From positions 62,001 through 126,000 of the forward strand of contig NZ_JHBV01000049.1 in NCBI RefSeq assembly GCF_000724545.1: a DNA stretch of 64,000 bases, written 5' to 3'. A program made the translations under genes and the position numbers. This DNA is from Aureispira sp. CCB-QB1. Lineage in GTDB: Bacteria > Bacteroidota > Bacteroidia > Chitinophagales > Saprospiraceae. The number at the start of each line of letters is the position of its first letter. Within the stretch, counting starts at the first letter, position 1. This document shows positions 44,256 through 53,147 of this stretch, in pieces. A model generated the notes under the pieces. The model had not been told where the DNA came from. It did no database searches and saw nothing but the letters and a program-made list of their open reading frames with translations.

Positions 44256-45848
44256 TTAGTCTGAAGACATCAATTCTTTTGCAATATTATCACCAGTAAT
44301 AGTAGAAGCAGTTAACAGACCAGCAAAGGCTGCTCCACCAATGCCCGCTGTAGTGATATCTTGCCCTGTCAAGTAAAAGTTTTTGATAGGCGTTCTTGGG
44401 CGTAGAAACTTTTGTTCAAATCGTTCTGGAGTATGTTCCAAACCATATAACTCACCTTTTTCATAATTGACAAAATGCTTTGTTGTTAATGGACTAGACA
44501 ACTCATAGTAATCCACTTTTCCTTTTAGTTGAGGTTCTTTCTTGTATAGTATCTCTAAGAGGCGTTGTGCAATTTTTTCCTTGCGTGCTTCATAGTCTTC
44601 ACCTCGTTTTTTCCATCGTTTTCCATCCCAATTTTCAAATGTTTCATAAGGAACGAGTGTGATAATATCAATTGTACTTTTACCAGGATAGCGATTGTTC
44701 CAATCAGGATCTTTTGCGGCAGGAAAAGAAATATAAACAACAGGAAAAGGCTCGTTATGATCCTTTAAATAATTCTCAACACATTCATCATGACTCAGTT
44801 TGTCAGGGTAGAGCCAGTAGTTGGCTTTGGGCAACTGCAATTCTTCAGGGCTTCCATCTAAACCAATATAGAGACAAGCATGAGCTACAGAATGTTGTAC
44901 TTTGTTAAGTTGTTGTTGCAAACGATGTTTTTGCACGATAGGAGCAGGAAGCAAAGTTTTGTAAGTAGTGTATAGCCCCGCATTGCTGATAATGTGTTTT
45001 GCTTTGAATACTTTTCCATCTTTCATTCGAACACCAACAGCCGTATTCTTTTCTATAACTACTTGGTCAACTTCAGCACTAATAAGAATAGTAGATCCCA
45101 AACGTTCTAATACGGGAGCAATCGTTTCTACAATTTGAGAAGATCCACCAATAGGAAAAAAGCCCCCTGAAAAATAGTGTCTGACCAAAGAGGCATGCAT
45201 GGCAAAACTACTTTGTTTGGGCGGTAGACCATAGTCTCCATATTGACCTGCCAATACTTTGATTAATTCTTGATTTTGGGTTAGAGAACCGAGTACGTCA
45301 TGGGTGCTTTTTCTAGCATATTCGAGATAGGGCTTTCGCAAGAACCATCCCAATAATTTGCTCCAAATTGGAGACATTGTTTTTTCAACAAAAAAATTGC
45401 GACTGGTAGCACTAACCTTAAAAATTAAATCTACGTATGCTCGAATTGCTTTTTCTTCGTCAGGGAAATAGCCAATCATTTTTTCTGTCCAGTTACCAAC
45501 ACCTTTGACGTAATCATAAGTTTTATCCCCAATGACAATGCGATCGTATACCGCTCCCATATCTGCCCATTTTAGTTGTTGGTCAGTGATAGAGTCAAAT
45601 ATTTTTTTGAGAATGCTAGATTCTTTTTCCATACTACCCACATAATGAATTCCAACATCCCATTCATAACCTTTGCGCTTGAAAATATGGGTAAAACCAC
45701 CTGCTGTATAGTGACGCTCCAACACCAAGACCTTTTGACCTTTCTGAGCTAATAAAACAGCAGTAGTTAAACCACCTATCCCCGAACCTATAATGATAGT
45801 ATCGTACGATGCAGCAAGTTTGTGTTTCTTTTTGTAAGATTGAACCAT
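44256..45848 (-). CDS. FAD-dependent phytoene desaturase/retinol saturase-like oxidoreductase
   Basis: 530 residues. The dinucleotide-binding motif is IIIGSGIGGLTTAVLLAQ (18-35) followed by VLVLERH. The body (GGFTHIFKRKGYEWDVGIHYVG, FAMHASLVRHYFSGGFFPIGGSSQIVE) and the C-terminal FAD motif FYLTGQDITTAGIGGAAFAG are closer to all-trans-retinol 13,14-reductase (RetSat) than to bacterial CrtI. The likely reaction is saturation or desaturation of a polyene lipid, carotenoid or retinoid. No other carotenoid genes are near, so the substrate is open. It is a single-gene unit. Confidence 0.9.
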   Translation of the reverse strand: MVQSYKKKHKLAASYDTIIIGSGIGGLTTAVLLAQKGQKVLVLERHYTAGGFTHIFKRKGYEWDVGIHYVGSMEKESSILKKIFDSITDQQLKWADMGAVYDRIVIGDKTYDYVKGVGNWTEKMIGYFPDEEKAIRAYVDLIFKVSATSRNFFVEKTMSPIWSKLLGWFLRKPYLEYARKSTHDVLGSLTQNQELIKVLAGQYGDYGLPPKQSSFAMHASLVRHYFSGGFFPIGGSSQIVETIAPVLERLGSTILISAEVDQVVIEKNTAVGVRMKDGKVFKAKHIISNAGLYTTYKTLLPAPIVQKHRLQQQLNKVQHSVAHACLYIGLDGSPEELQLPKANYWLYPDKLSHDECVENYLKDHNEPFPVVYISFPAAKDPDWNNRYPGKSTIDIITLVPYETFENWDGKRWKKRGEDYEARKEKIAQRLLEILYKKEPQLKGKVDYYELSSPLTTKHFVNYEKGELYGLEHTPERFEQKFLRPRTPIKNFYLTGQDITTAGIGGAAFAGLLTASTITGDNIAKELMSSD

Positions 45849-46142
45849 AGTAGCGTAGTATTTGAAATAGATTGAATAGTTGTTCTACAATATACAATTT
45901 TAATATAAAAAAATGGCTAAGATTTAACAAAGTTCTATTTGTTGTAAGATCTTTCATGGTTTAGCCTCTTATCTAAGAATGGAAAAATTAGATAGATAAT
46001 GGAGGTGTTATGGGGAATGGCAACAGGAAATATGAGTTAATAAAATGTTAAGTCTTTGTACAAAATAATTTTTCTAGAACCAATTTAAGTTTTGCTTGTT
46101 TCGGAGTATTATAATTTAATCATTAAAGAACAAACAATAAAA

Positions 46143-46775
46143 ATGGAATTATTAGACAAGTTAAATTGGCGTTATGCTACCAAAGCAATGAATGGTAAAA
46201 AGGTACCTCAAGAGAAAATTGATACCATTATAGAGGCTGCCAATTTGGCTCCAACTTCTAGTGGATTACAACCTTTCGAAATTATTGTAGTTACCAACCA
46301 AGAGGTAAAAGAAAAAATCAAGGCAATTGCTTGGAATCAATCTGTTGTATCGGATTGTTCTCACTTATTGGTTTTTGCTGCTTGGGATACGTATACAGAA
46401 GATCGAATTAATAAAATGTTTGACTTGGTCAATGAAGTACGTGGATTTAAGAACGAAGGATGGGAGAATTATCGCCAGCAATTATTAAATATTTATCCTC
46501 AGAGAGATGCTGAAGAAAACTTTAATCATGCTGCAAGACAAGCCTATATTGCATTGATGGCAGCATTGACGGCAGCAGCTTTTGAAGAAGTAGATAGTAC
46601 TCCTATGGAGGGATTTGATCCTGCTAAACTGGATGAAATCTTAGATTTGAGATCCAAAGGGCTTAGAAGCTGTGTGATGATGACAGTTGGATATAGAGAT
46701 ACTGAGAAAGACTGGTTGGTAAACCTAGAAAAAGTGCGCAAGAGCAAAGATGACTTGGTTACGATTGTAGACTAA
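46143..46775 (+). CDS. NAD(P)H-dependent nitroreductase family oxidoreductase
   Basis: 210 residues from the ATG at 46143; an in-frame TTG at 46092 is rejected. The start LLDKLNWRYATKAMN fits the NfsB/Frp group. FMN contacts are in RYATKAMN (10-17), APTSSGLQPFEI (38-49) and the GFDPAKLDEIL and GLRSCVMMTVGYRD segments. The family reduces nitroaromatics, quinones or flavins with FMN. A copy of the 140-bp palindromic element begins 25 bases after the stop. Confidence 0.92.
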   Translation: MELLDKLNWRYATKAMNGKKVPQEKIDTIIEAANLAPTSSGLQPFEIIVVTNQEVKEKIKAIAWNQSVVSDCSHLLVFAAWDTYTEDRINKMFDLVNEVRGFKNEGWENYRQQLLNIYPQRDAEENFNHAARQAYIALMAALTAAAFEEVDSTPMEGFDPAKLDEILDLRSKGLRSCVMMTVGYRDTEKDWLVNLEKVRKSKDDLVTIVD

Positions 46776-46799
46776 TAAAGACTACAAGTAGGATAACAT

Positions 46800-46939
46800 T
46801 ACTCCGTTGAAAAATCGTATTAGTTTGATTATCAGCAAGATGTATTTTTATTAACCTTTGCACTAAAAGACTGGTAATCAAACTAATACAAGATGCTTTT
46901 TTACGTTTTTCGTAGAAAAAATAAAAAATCAACGGAGTA
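46800..46939. repeat. 140-bp palindromic element, copy B (CTCCGTTG-arm class, inverted relative to copy A)
   Basis: This has the same length as copy A and, read as reverse complement, about nine in ten positions agree with it by eye. Outer arms TACTCCGTTGA/TCAACGGAGTA are perfect and inner arms TTAGTTTGATTA/TAATCAAACTAA are kept. Both ends carry TA. It lies between the nitroreductase and TPR genes. Confidence 0.85.
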
Positions 46940-47021
46940 TTAGGATAAAAAATCCAAAAACTATTCTGAGTTTTTGGATTTTTGTCTTATTATAAGGAAT
47001 TATCAAACTAAAACTAAAACA

Positions 47022-47957
47022 ATGAAAACATTACTTTGTCTTTTTTACGTATTGCTTGCCAATATTGCTTTTTCTCAGACGGCAGCCGATTATTTTGAAA
47101 AAGCATTAGAACTTTATGATAAAGAGAACTACAAAGCTGCGTTAACTGAAATTGAACAAGCTCTTAAATTAGATCCTAATCAAGCCGATTATTATGCGGT
47201 TTGGGCAGAGTTAAAAACTCAGTTAAAAGCCTATCAAGAGGCTTATGCAATTTATGGTGTGGCATTAGAAAAATTTCCAGAAGAAGCACTGTTATACAAC
47301 GACCGAGCTAATTTGTTGTTGCATTTGAGAGGCTTTGAAGATGCGATTAAAGATTATACAGAAGCCATTCGACTGGCAAAAACAGAAGAAATGCGAGTTA
47401 GTTATTTGTCGAACCGAGCAGGGGCAAAAACTAGAATTATGAACTATGAAGGGGCTTACCAAGATTTAATGGAAGCTTACGCACTAGATTCTACTAACTT
47501 AGCCGTTTTGACCAATTTGGGAATGGTAGCTGATGAAGTTGGGAAAGGGGAGGAAACCTTAAGGTATCTAATTAAGGTAGTTGAAATTGATAGCTTGTAT
47601 TTTCCTGCATACATTAATATTGGCTTTAAATACCAAGGATTGAACAGACACAAAGAGGCTGTAGAGTACTTTGATCAAGCTCTCAAAATTTCACCCAATG
47701 AGCCTTTAGGGTATAGCAATCGGAGTTTTAGTAAATTAAAATTAGGGCAACTAAATGCAGCTATGAAAGATATTGATAAATCAATTAAACTCTTTCCTGG
47801 CAATCCTTATGCATATAAAATTAGAGCATTGATTTGGATTGAGAAGAAAAAGATCGCTAAGGCTTGTGAGGATTTAGACAATGCGCTCAAACAGGGATAT
47901 ACTGATATGTATGGTGATGAAGTTTTGCAACTGCAAGTAAAACATTGCCAAAAATAA
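47022..47957 (+). CDS. Secreted TPR protein
   Basis: 311 residues from the ATG at 47022; 16 residues further upstream are open from a TTG-type codon but precede the signal peptide. The signal peptide ends IAFS. The rest is about eight TPRs, each with the A-x-x-x-Y/F-D-x-A-L-x-L-x-P-x pattern (YKAALTEIEQALKLDPNQADYYAVWAEL, HKEAVEYFDQALKISPNEPLGYSNRSF). Such proteins scaffold envelope complexes in Bacteroidota. No further domain is visible. Confidence 0.88.
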   Translation: MKTLLCLFYVLLANIAFSQTAADYFEKALELYDKENYKAALTEIEQALKLDPNQADYYAVWAELKTQLKAYQEAYAIYGVALEKFPEEALLYNDRANLLLHLRGFEDAIKDYTEAIRLAKTEEMRVSYLSNRAGAKTRIMNYEGAYQDLMEAYALDSTNLAVLTNLGMVADEVGKGEETLRYLIKVVEIDSLYFPAYINIGFKYQGLNRHKEAVEYFDQALKISPNEPLGYSNRSFSKLKLGQLNAAMKDIDKSIKLFPGNPYAYKIRALIWIEKKKIAKACEDLDNALKQGYTDMYGDEVLQLQVKHCQK

Positions 47958-47997
47958 AAATCAATTGATTACTGGGCAAACAACTTTTGTGAAACGA

Positions 47998-48035
47998 ACA
48001 TTAGATAGAATCTTCTTAAAGACTCTATCTAATGT
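47998..48035. terminator. Hairpin between convergent genes
   Basis: ACATTAGATAGA (47998-48009) and TCTATCTAATGT (48024-48035) are perfect 12-bp arms with a 14-base loop, lying between the convergent TPR and protease-fold genes. It lacks a long T tract, so terminator function is probable rather than certain. Confidence 0.5.
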
Positions 48036-48060
48036 ATAGGCATATAAGGCTTAAGAAGGT

Positions 48061-48942
48061 CTATTGTTCAAATAGATGATTAGGTTTTAAATACACCAAG
48101 CTGTTTTCTATATCTAAGATCATATTATAGTGTTTCAATAACCCATTGCCAAGAACGCTTATTTTTTGCCGTCCAATGGAACCTTCAAAAAAGCTAATTG
48201 GGAGTGCTTTAAACTTAGTACGCCCAATCTTGAATGAGGGTAAGACGGCTTTTTTAGTTGTTAAGGTATTGCCATAAGCATCTTTTAGCGTACTTTCATT
48301 GGTAATCTTTAAGAGACGCCCTAATTGATGTTTTTGAGCAAAGGCATCGTCCAGTAAAATTGTTCCTCCATAGCCTGTGTGAATCATAAATTTTTGTTGC
48401 AACCTTTGTCGCCCAATGTTTAATTTTCCTTCAATAAATAACAAGTCTTTTTCTTGTGTTAATCGAAACTTTTGAAACTGTTTTAAATGTTGTTTTGACG
48501 GGGCACTTTCATAGATAACAAAATTTTTATCATGGTAGTTAATTTCAATCATTTTTCCCTTAAAAAGAAGTGGTCCAAACTTACCATCGGTTAGTTGTCC
48601 TGAATGTTTGTCCACCCATACGACTAGACTATCGAAACGATGATTCCCAATAGAGAATGTGTTGTTTTTAAAAAATTTAGCAGTCCCTTTTCCGCCCCAA
48701 CTATTGGCTTCTGTACTGGTAGCGTTTTTTTTAGTAGCGATCTTGTTAAATACTTCTTCAATGATGGAGACACCACTCTCTCCTGTGTGAAACATCATTT
48801 TTAGACTATCTTTTTGATTTAAAAGAGCAGGAATATAAATATTGTTAAAAGAGGTCAATACAAATGAGATAGTATCTATTTGTTGCGCTTTTAGATGTAA
48901 GCAAGTAGATAGAATAAAACAGGTCAGTGTGAATCGAAACAT
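48061..48942 (-). CDS. Secreted aspartic-protease-fold protein with HTG in place of both DTG motifs
   Basis: 293 residues with a signal peptide (ending HLKA). Two lobes are visible. Lobe 1 has MMFHTGESGVSII at about 50-62, and lobe 2 has KFMIHTGYGGTILLDDAF. In pepsin/retropepsin-like enzymes these positions read DTG or DSG; here both aspartates are histidine (codons CAC at both). The end, SVLGNGLLKHYNMILDIENSLVYLKPN, is the classic closing segment of Bacteroidota aspartyl-protease-family proteins. I recall related sequences with similar substitutions but could not check. It is therefore probably not a classical aspartic protease, and may be a binding protein or a metal-dependent variant. Confidence 0.8.
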   Translation of the reverse strand: MFRFTLTCFILSTCLHLKAQQIDTISFVLTSFNNIYIPALLNQKDSLKMMFHTGESGVSIIEEVFNKIATKKNATSTEANSWGGKGTAKFFKNNTFSIGNHRFDSLVVWVDKHSGQLTDGKFGPLLFKGKMIEINYHDKNFVIYESAPSKQHLKQFQKFRLTQEKDLLFIEGKLNIGRQRLQQKFMIHTGYGGTILLDDAFAQKHQLGRLLKITNESTLKDAYGNTLTTKKAVLPSFKIGRTKFKALPISFFEGSIGRQKISVLGNGLLKHYNMILDIENSLVYLKPNHLFEQ

Positions 48943-48961
48943 GTGTGTTGATATTGTTAGG

Positions 48962-49013
48962 TTACTTCGTGAGCGCTTTGCTTTTAGTTAGTTACGCTGT
49001 TATTCCGAAGTAA
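48962..49013. repeat. 52-bp palindromic element with CTTCG arms
   Basis: TTACTTCG and CGAAGTAA are perfect 8-bp outer arms. The interior read in reverse, CAGCGTAACTAACTAAAAGCAAAGCGCTCAC, matches phrases at 29254-29310 and 52988-53020. Confidence 0.6.
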
Positions 49014-49026
49014 TGATAAAAGTAGT

Positions 49027-49656
49027 TTAATTTTTTAAACAGCGACACGAATAGGCGAAATTCACATTATCTCTATAACGTGCAATTTGCTGTGTGTTAT
49101 GAAAGAAAACTCTAGAGTAAGCAGTATTGGCGCCAGAACCTGTGTGGGACCAAAAACGGGCATTGTCCCCTAAGTTTTGAAAATTACCATTGTTATTAGA
49201 ACCTGCTGGAAAAGCATTAAAACCAAAGTCATTCGTGCCATTCAAATCAGACCATCCAGAAGTAGATTTTAATAAGGCAGCTTCGTTATTGCCTCTATTA
49301 GAACCAACAAAATCAGCTTCTGTCTTAGACATTCCTAAAAAGCGTTCTAAGGCAATCCACTCTTCATCTGAAGGCAAGTGCCAACCATCAGGACAAACAT
49401 TTAAGGCTTGATTGTACGTATACAATCTGCCATATTGGTTTGTCGGATTCATAGGGTTGATTAAGTCGCCCGTCATTTCAAAACGCATATTTTCTGTCAT
49501 CCAACATTGTAGACCGATTATAGCTGTAGTATAAACTTTGCCATCTCTGGGGTCTGTAAAAGAACCAATGCAATCAGGATTGGTACTATTGTCTTTATTG
49601 CACGCCCAGCCCAAGCAACTAAGGAAGAGTAATCCTAAAATTTTAAATTGTTTCAT
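49027..49656 (-). CDS. FISUMP-domain lipoprotein
   Basis: 209 residues from the ATG at 49656; a second ATG three codons upstream is equally possible. The signal peptide ends in a lipobox (LGWAC). The mature protein is a single Fibrobacter succinogenes major paralogous (FISUMP) domain: FTDPRDGKVYTTAIIGLQCWMTENMRF, then GRLYTYNQALNVCPDGWHLPSDEEWIALERFLG, an LKSTSGW segment and the end VNFAYSCRCLKN. Such domains sit on the surface of many Bacteroidota; the function is unknown, and adhesion or structural roles have been suggested. Confidence 0.92.
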   Translation of the reverse strand: MKQFKILGLLFLSCLGWACNKDNSTNPDCIGSFTDPRDGKVYTTAIIGLQCWMTENMRFEMTGDLINPMNPTNQYGRLYTYNQALNVCPDGWHLPSDEEWIALERFLGMSKTEADFVGSNRGNNEAALLKSTSGWSDLNGTNDFGFNAFPAGSNNNGNFQNLGDNARFWSHTGSGANTAYSRVFFHNTQQIARYRDNVNFAYSCRCLKN

Positions 49657-49842
49657 GCTTTTCATTCTTTTTTGATTGTTGATAATGATATGCTTAGGTT
49701 CAAGCACAAGTTTATTAGACTTTTAAAATAGCAACTTTTTTCATTTAGTAAAAGTAAAAACTTAAGTTGTTGAAAATTCGAGAAATTATGAGTTCAAATT
49801 TAAGAAAGTGAAGAGGCGGCAAAACAATAAAATCCAAAATTT

Positions 49843-50808
49843 ATGATGAGTATTACTTGTAAAGGGGGACTACTTTTATTTTTATCAATCTTTATTTTTT
49901 CATGCAATCAGAATTCGGAAAAAAGTACGGAACAAGAGTCCAATTATTCGATAAAAGTAACTCCAAAAGAGGTGATTAAAGAGGAGCGTATTGAAGAAGT
50001 TATGGGGAAAGCTATTTGGGGATATCGTTTTAAAATTAGTGGTGATTTTGATGGAGATGGTAAGATAGATACTCTGACAGAAAAATTCGTCAGTCTTAAA
50101 ACAAGAAAAGAAACCAATAAATTTTACGAAAATATCCCTGTTGGTAGCTATGCTTATTTTAGACATGAAATTGGCGAAAACTATTCATTTTTAGTAGATA
50201 ACGCTTCTTTAGTTGATACCTTAAAAAATATTGGCGATTTTGGTCTTGCTTGGCTAGAAAAAATTGGAGATATAGATGGCAATGGAACTGATGAAATTGG
50301 TTTTGTTTGTTACCATGATGATAATTCTAGTATAAATACTTTTCAAATTTATACTTTCAATAAAAAATGGGAGAAAATGTATTCTTTTGAGGTCAGAGAC
50401 TGGGCTTTGCCTAAACTGCCTCAAGTCAATATCAAAAATAATCTACAAGGAGTCGATGAGGGAGTACCTTTAGATATTATAACGATTGAAAAGCTTGAAA
50501 AAGAAATTGAAAAAACAAGCTTAGTGAAATTACTTCGACAAAAAACTATATCTTATAAGGGAATATACAATGCCCCTTGTAGCGAAAAATATATTGGTCT
50601 GAAAGATCGAAGTGAAAAACAAGAATTTATTTGGGTAAAAAGTATAGGAGGAGGGGAGTCCCCAAAAGTAAGAGATAAGTGGTTAAAAGTTGAATTAAGT
50701 CGTTATCATAAAGAGAAAGCACAACAAGTAATTTCTGATGCCCTAAAAGGAACTCTTGAAATATGTGATCCAGGAATGACCTATGATTATCAGGTAGTTT
50801 TTAAGTAA
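49843..50808 (+). CDS. Lipoprotein with FG-GAP/VCBS-like calcium loops
   Basis: 321 residues. The signal peptide ends in a lipobox (FIFSC). Two D-x-D-x-D-G loops, SGDFDGDGKIDTLTE (about 66-80) and IGDIDGNGTDEIGFV (about 142-156), are of the FG-GAP/VCBS or EF-hand-like type that binds calcium in secreted proteins. Between and after them the sequence is beta-rich, with no recognised domain. It was probably built as a small propeller-like lipoprotein. An M-M start leaves a one-residue ambiguity. Confidence 0.75.
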   Translation: MMSITCKGGLLLFLSIFIFSCNQNSEKSTEQESNYSIKVTPKEVIKEERIEEVMGKAIWGYRFKISGDFDGDGKIDTLTEKFVSLKTRKETNKFYENIPVGSYAYFRHEIGENYSFLVDNASLVDTLKNIGDFGLAWLEKIGDIDGNGTDEIGFVCYHDDNSSINTFQIYTFNKKWEKMYSFEVRDWALPKLPQVNIKNNLQGVDEGVPLDIITIEKLEKEIEKTSLVKLLRQKTISYKGIYNAPCSEKYIGLKDRSEKQEFIWVKSIGGGESPKVRDKWLKVELSRYHKEKAQQVISDALKGTLEICDPGMTYDYQVVFK

Positions 50809-50836
50809 TGCATACTTTGATTTTGTTAAACAAGAA

Positions 50837-50876
50837 AGCCATCCAAGTAAATAATTCCTAGAATGGCTCTTTGTTT
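50837..50876. terminator. Weak hairpin between convergent genes
   Basis: AGCCAT (50837-50842) and ATGGCT (50863-50868), followed by CTTTGTTTTT on the plus strand. The stem is short, but the T-rich tract and the position fit a terminator for the lipoprotein gene. Confidence 0.4.
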
Positions 50877-52451
50877 TTAATGTACTAAAAGAAGTTCGTC
50901 CCCTGTTAGCTTAAATTTTTGATCTCCGATTTTTATAGTGTTGCCTCCTTCTAGTTCGGATAAGGCTTCGAAATCATCGTTCATCGTATAAATGGCACCT
51001 TTGGTTTTTATGGCAATTTTTAGATAATCCGCATGAATTCGACCTCCAGAGCGTTCCACACCACAAAGAATAATTTGGATAGGAATATCAATTTTGGATA
51101 ATAATTTAATATCTTTTACAGGCGCAAAATTGTCTGCAATCATAACAATGCCTTCATTGTCAGGGTATTTTTTTAAAGCCTTAATCACAGCTTCTAAATT
51201 GTTTTCTGGCGCATCTCGACCAGAACCTTTGCGCATGGTACTATAACAAACTTCTTCAACAACTTCGATACTATCGTCTTGAATATCGTAAATGCCTTTA
51301 ATATTACCAATGTGTTCATAACCATTAGGACCAGTGTCCCCATCGTTAAAAAAGACAAATGGGGGAGCGTTTAAACGCTCAAAGTTGTTGCGTCTCCAAA
51401 TAAAAGTTTGTGCAATATAAGGATACATACTCCCTGTAACATCTTCCACAATAATATGATTTTCCCAACGAGTTTTTCGCTTTTCTAAAACCCTTAGTAC
51501 AACAGTATCTTGCAAATGTTGGCGATAACTACTTCTGCCGGGGGACCAGCCACCAGAATATCCGCTTTTAGAAAGAGTACTAATTATAGACCGTGTTGTA
51601 GAGCCTTCTTCATAAATCTCTGATTCTGTAAAGGTAGTATCATAAACAGTTTTATCCAAAGCAGGATCTGGATCTAAAGACTCTTTTTTTCGAAGCTTGA
51701 ATAGACCAGGTCTTTTAAATCGTTTGCCTTTTTCTAGCAAACGTTTATTTCTAGGGAGATAAAGCCCTGTGAAACGTCGAGTTGTATTTTTAATAACACG
51801 TTTACTAATAAGGGTATCTATTTTGATAATGGTTTTGGGAGCTTCATATGTTCCCCCTCCACCAGATAGCGGCGACTCACTTGCAAAAGTACCACTAGAG
51901 GAGCCAAAAGCTTCTTCGAGTATCTTCTTAATAATGACAATTTCTTCTTCTGTAGAAAGTTTCGAGCGACCATTGCTAGATTCAGAGATGGTTGATGAAT
52001 TGGGTGCTGAAACTTCAGCAGGTTCAGTAGTATACACCATAAATCCATGAAATAAATCTTCTGCCATTTGATAATCGGTCGTTTGTTGTTCGATAAAATT
52101 CCACTGAATTAGGTTGTTATCAAATACAATAGGAAAGTGGCGCTTTAAGGTTTGAATTCTTTGCCGATTAAGGGAGTGTTGTTCAAACTTATTGGAACGT
52201 TTGTAGGCAGTGTAAATTAAATCAATTCTTGTAATGGTTTTTCGCTTAAGTTTTGTGATGATGTCAAGATTTTTAATCTGAGCACTTCCATAATGCATCG
52301 AAATGGGATACTGGTTTTGGGCTAGTGGAGTATTGGAAATAGGAGCAACCAGTTGGGGGACTGTCTCCATAAGGTAGTCTATACGTACTATTTGAGCATG
52401 GGGTTTTTCTAAAAATAGAAAGAAAATCAGGAGGCATAGGATGTATTTCAT
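50877..52451 (-). CDS. Secreted VWA-like protein
   Basis: 524 residues with a signal peptide (ending KPHA). The N-terminal third (about 20-150) has no recognised family. A Ser/Glu/Gly linker (about 150-200) and a basic stretch (RRFTGLYLPRNKRLLEKGKRFKRPG) follow. The C-terminal 190 residues look like a VWA domain: IVEDVTGSMYPYI gives the MIDAS D-x-T-G-S, APPFVFFNDGD follows, GRDAPENNLEAVIKAL supplies the threonine/glycine loop region, and GIVMIADN the later Asp strand. VWA domains bind metal and partner proteins. The gene is a single unit on the minus strand. Confidence 0.8.
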   Translation of the reverse strand: MKYILCLLIFFLFLEKPHAQIVRIDYLMETVPQLVAPISNTPLAQNQYPISMHYGSAQIKNLDIITKLKRKTITRIDLIYTAYKRSNKFEQHSLNRQRIQTLKRHFPIVFDNNLIQWNFIEQQTTDYQMAEDLFHGFMVYTTEPAEVSAPNSSTISESSNGRSKLSTEEEIVIIKKILEEAFGSSSGTFASESPLSGGGGTYEAPKTIIKIDTLISKRVIKNTTRRFTGLYLPRNKRLLEKGKRFKRPGLFKLRKKESLDPDPALDKTVYDTTFTESEIYEEGSTTRSIISTLSKSGYSGGWSPGRSSYRQHLQDTVVLRVLEKRKTRWENHIIVEDVTGSMYPYIAQTFIWRRNNFERLNAPPFVFFNDGDTGPNGYEHIGNIKGIYDIQDDSIEVVEEVCYSTMRKGSGRDAPENNLEAVIKALKKYPDNEGIVMIADNFAPVKDIKLLSKIDIPIQIILCGVERSGGRIHADYLKIAIKTKGAIYTMNDDFEALSELEGGNTIKIGDQKFKLTGDELLLVH

Positions 52452-52478
52452 AAATTAAAGTGGGTTAATTTGTTCATC

Positions 52479-52523
52479 ACTCCGTTGAAACTACGAAGTA
52501 GCACCGTAGGTAGTCAACGGAAT
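52479..52523. repeat. 45-bp palindromic element, CTCCGTTG-arm class
   Basis: ACTCCGTTGA and TCAACGGAAT are arms with one mismatch. The centre, CTACGAAGTAGCACCGTAGGTAG, is itself a hairpin-like phrase, and its ACGAAGTAGCACCG part recurs at 52751-52774. Confidence 0.6.
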
Positions 52524-52750
52524 ATTATTTGTTATAGAAATTTAATTATTCTTCCTGTTAATGCCTTAGGAGTAAAAAAGTAACCTTTTAATATTTGAAG
52601 AAATGATTAGAATGGGGATTGGCTTTTGAAAAATCATCAATTGGATTTAAAGGTTTTTTACAAACAATAAATAATCGTTTATAAAAATTTATAGGCAAAA
52701 TAGAATCCTTTTTGCACTGTTCTTCATCAAAAAATCTCGTTTTAGCCCGC

Positions 52751-52774
52751 TACCACGAAGTAGCACCGCAGGTA
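52751..52774. repeat. Repeat phrase ACGAAGTAGCACCG-CAGGTA
   Basis: TACCACGAAGTAGCACCGCA shares all but a few positions with the centre of the element at 52479-52523, without the outer arms. Confidence 0.45.
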
Positions 52775-52987
52775 AAACTTCAATTCTTTTCTTTGAACAG
52801 CACTAAAAACAATTACATTTTTAACTATATTTTTTCCTGTCCACTTACTTATAATTTATTAAACAGTATACCTAGTTGTTTTGATAATTTGGAGAAAGGT
52901 TATATATTAATCCTTGTTAAGGATAGCGTTGTATTATTCACGATAAGTAATCGTTTAAAAAAAATAACAAGTACATGTAGTAGTAGC

Positions 52988-53020
52988 ACAGCTAACTAAA
53001 CAAAGCGATCTCACGAAGTA
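52988..53020. repeat. Repeat phrase ending TCACGAAGTAA
   Basis: ACAGCTAACTAAACAAAGCG followed by ATCTCACGAAGTAA matches the interior and right arm of the 52-bp element at 48962-49013 (inverted) and the phrase at 29254-29286. Confidence 0.5.
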
Positions 53021-53147
53021 AACAGCCTTTTGTACTCTTTATCAGAAAAGCTTGTTTTAACCTGCTTGATTACTTAATTGTATTATTGAAATAGCAACAA
53101 CATTTATTGAAGAGACTTATTATATTCATAACCATAAAATTAAAGAT

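Larger units (their letters stand above)
52452..53147. other. Repeat-rich gene-free interval
   Basis: This 696-base interval has three members of the repeat family (52479-52523, 52751-52774, 52988-53020). An open frame of 95 codons at 52712-52999 runs through two of them and looks accidental. No terminator or promoter could be fixed. Confidence 0.5.

Noticed and set aside
46800-46939. Rho-independent terminator for the nitroreductase gene
   Set aside because: The structure is far too long, has no T tract at the end and recurs elsewhere in other contexts, so a mobile repeat explains it better.
52712-52999. Open frame of 95 codons
   Set aside because: It runs through two repeat fragments, has no known relatives that I can recall and has atypical composition.
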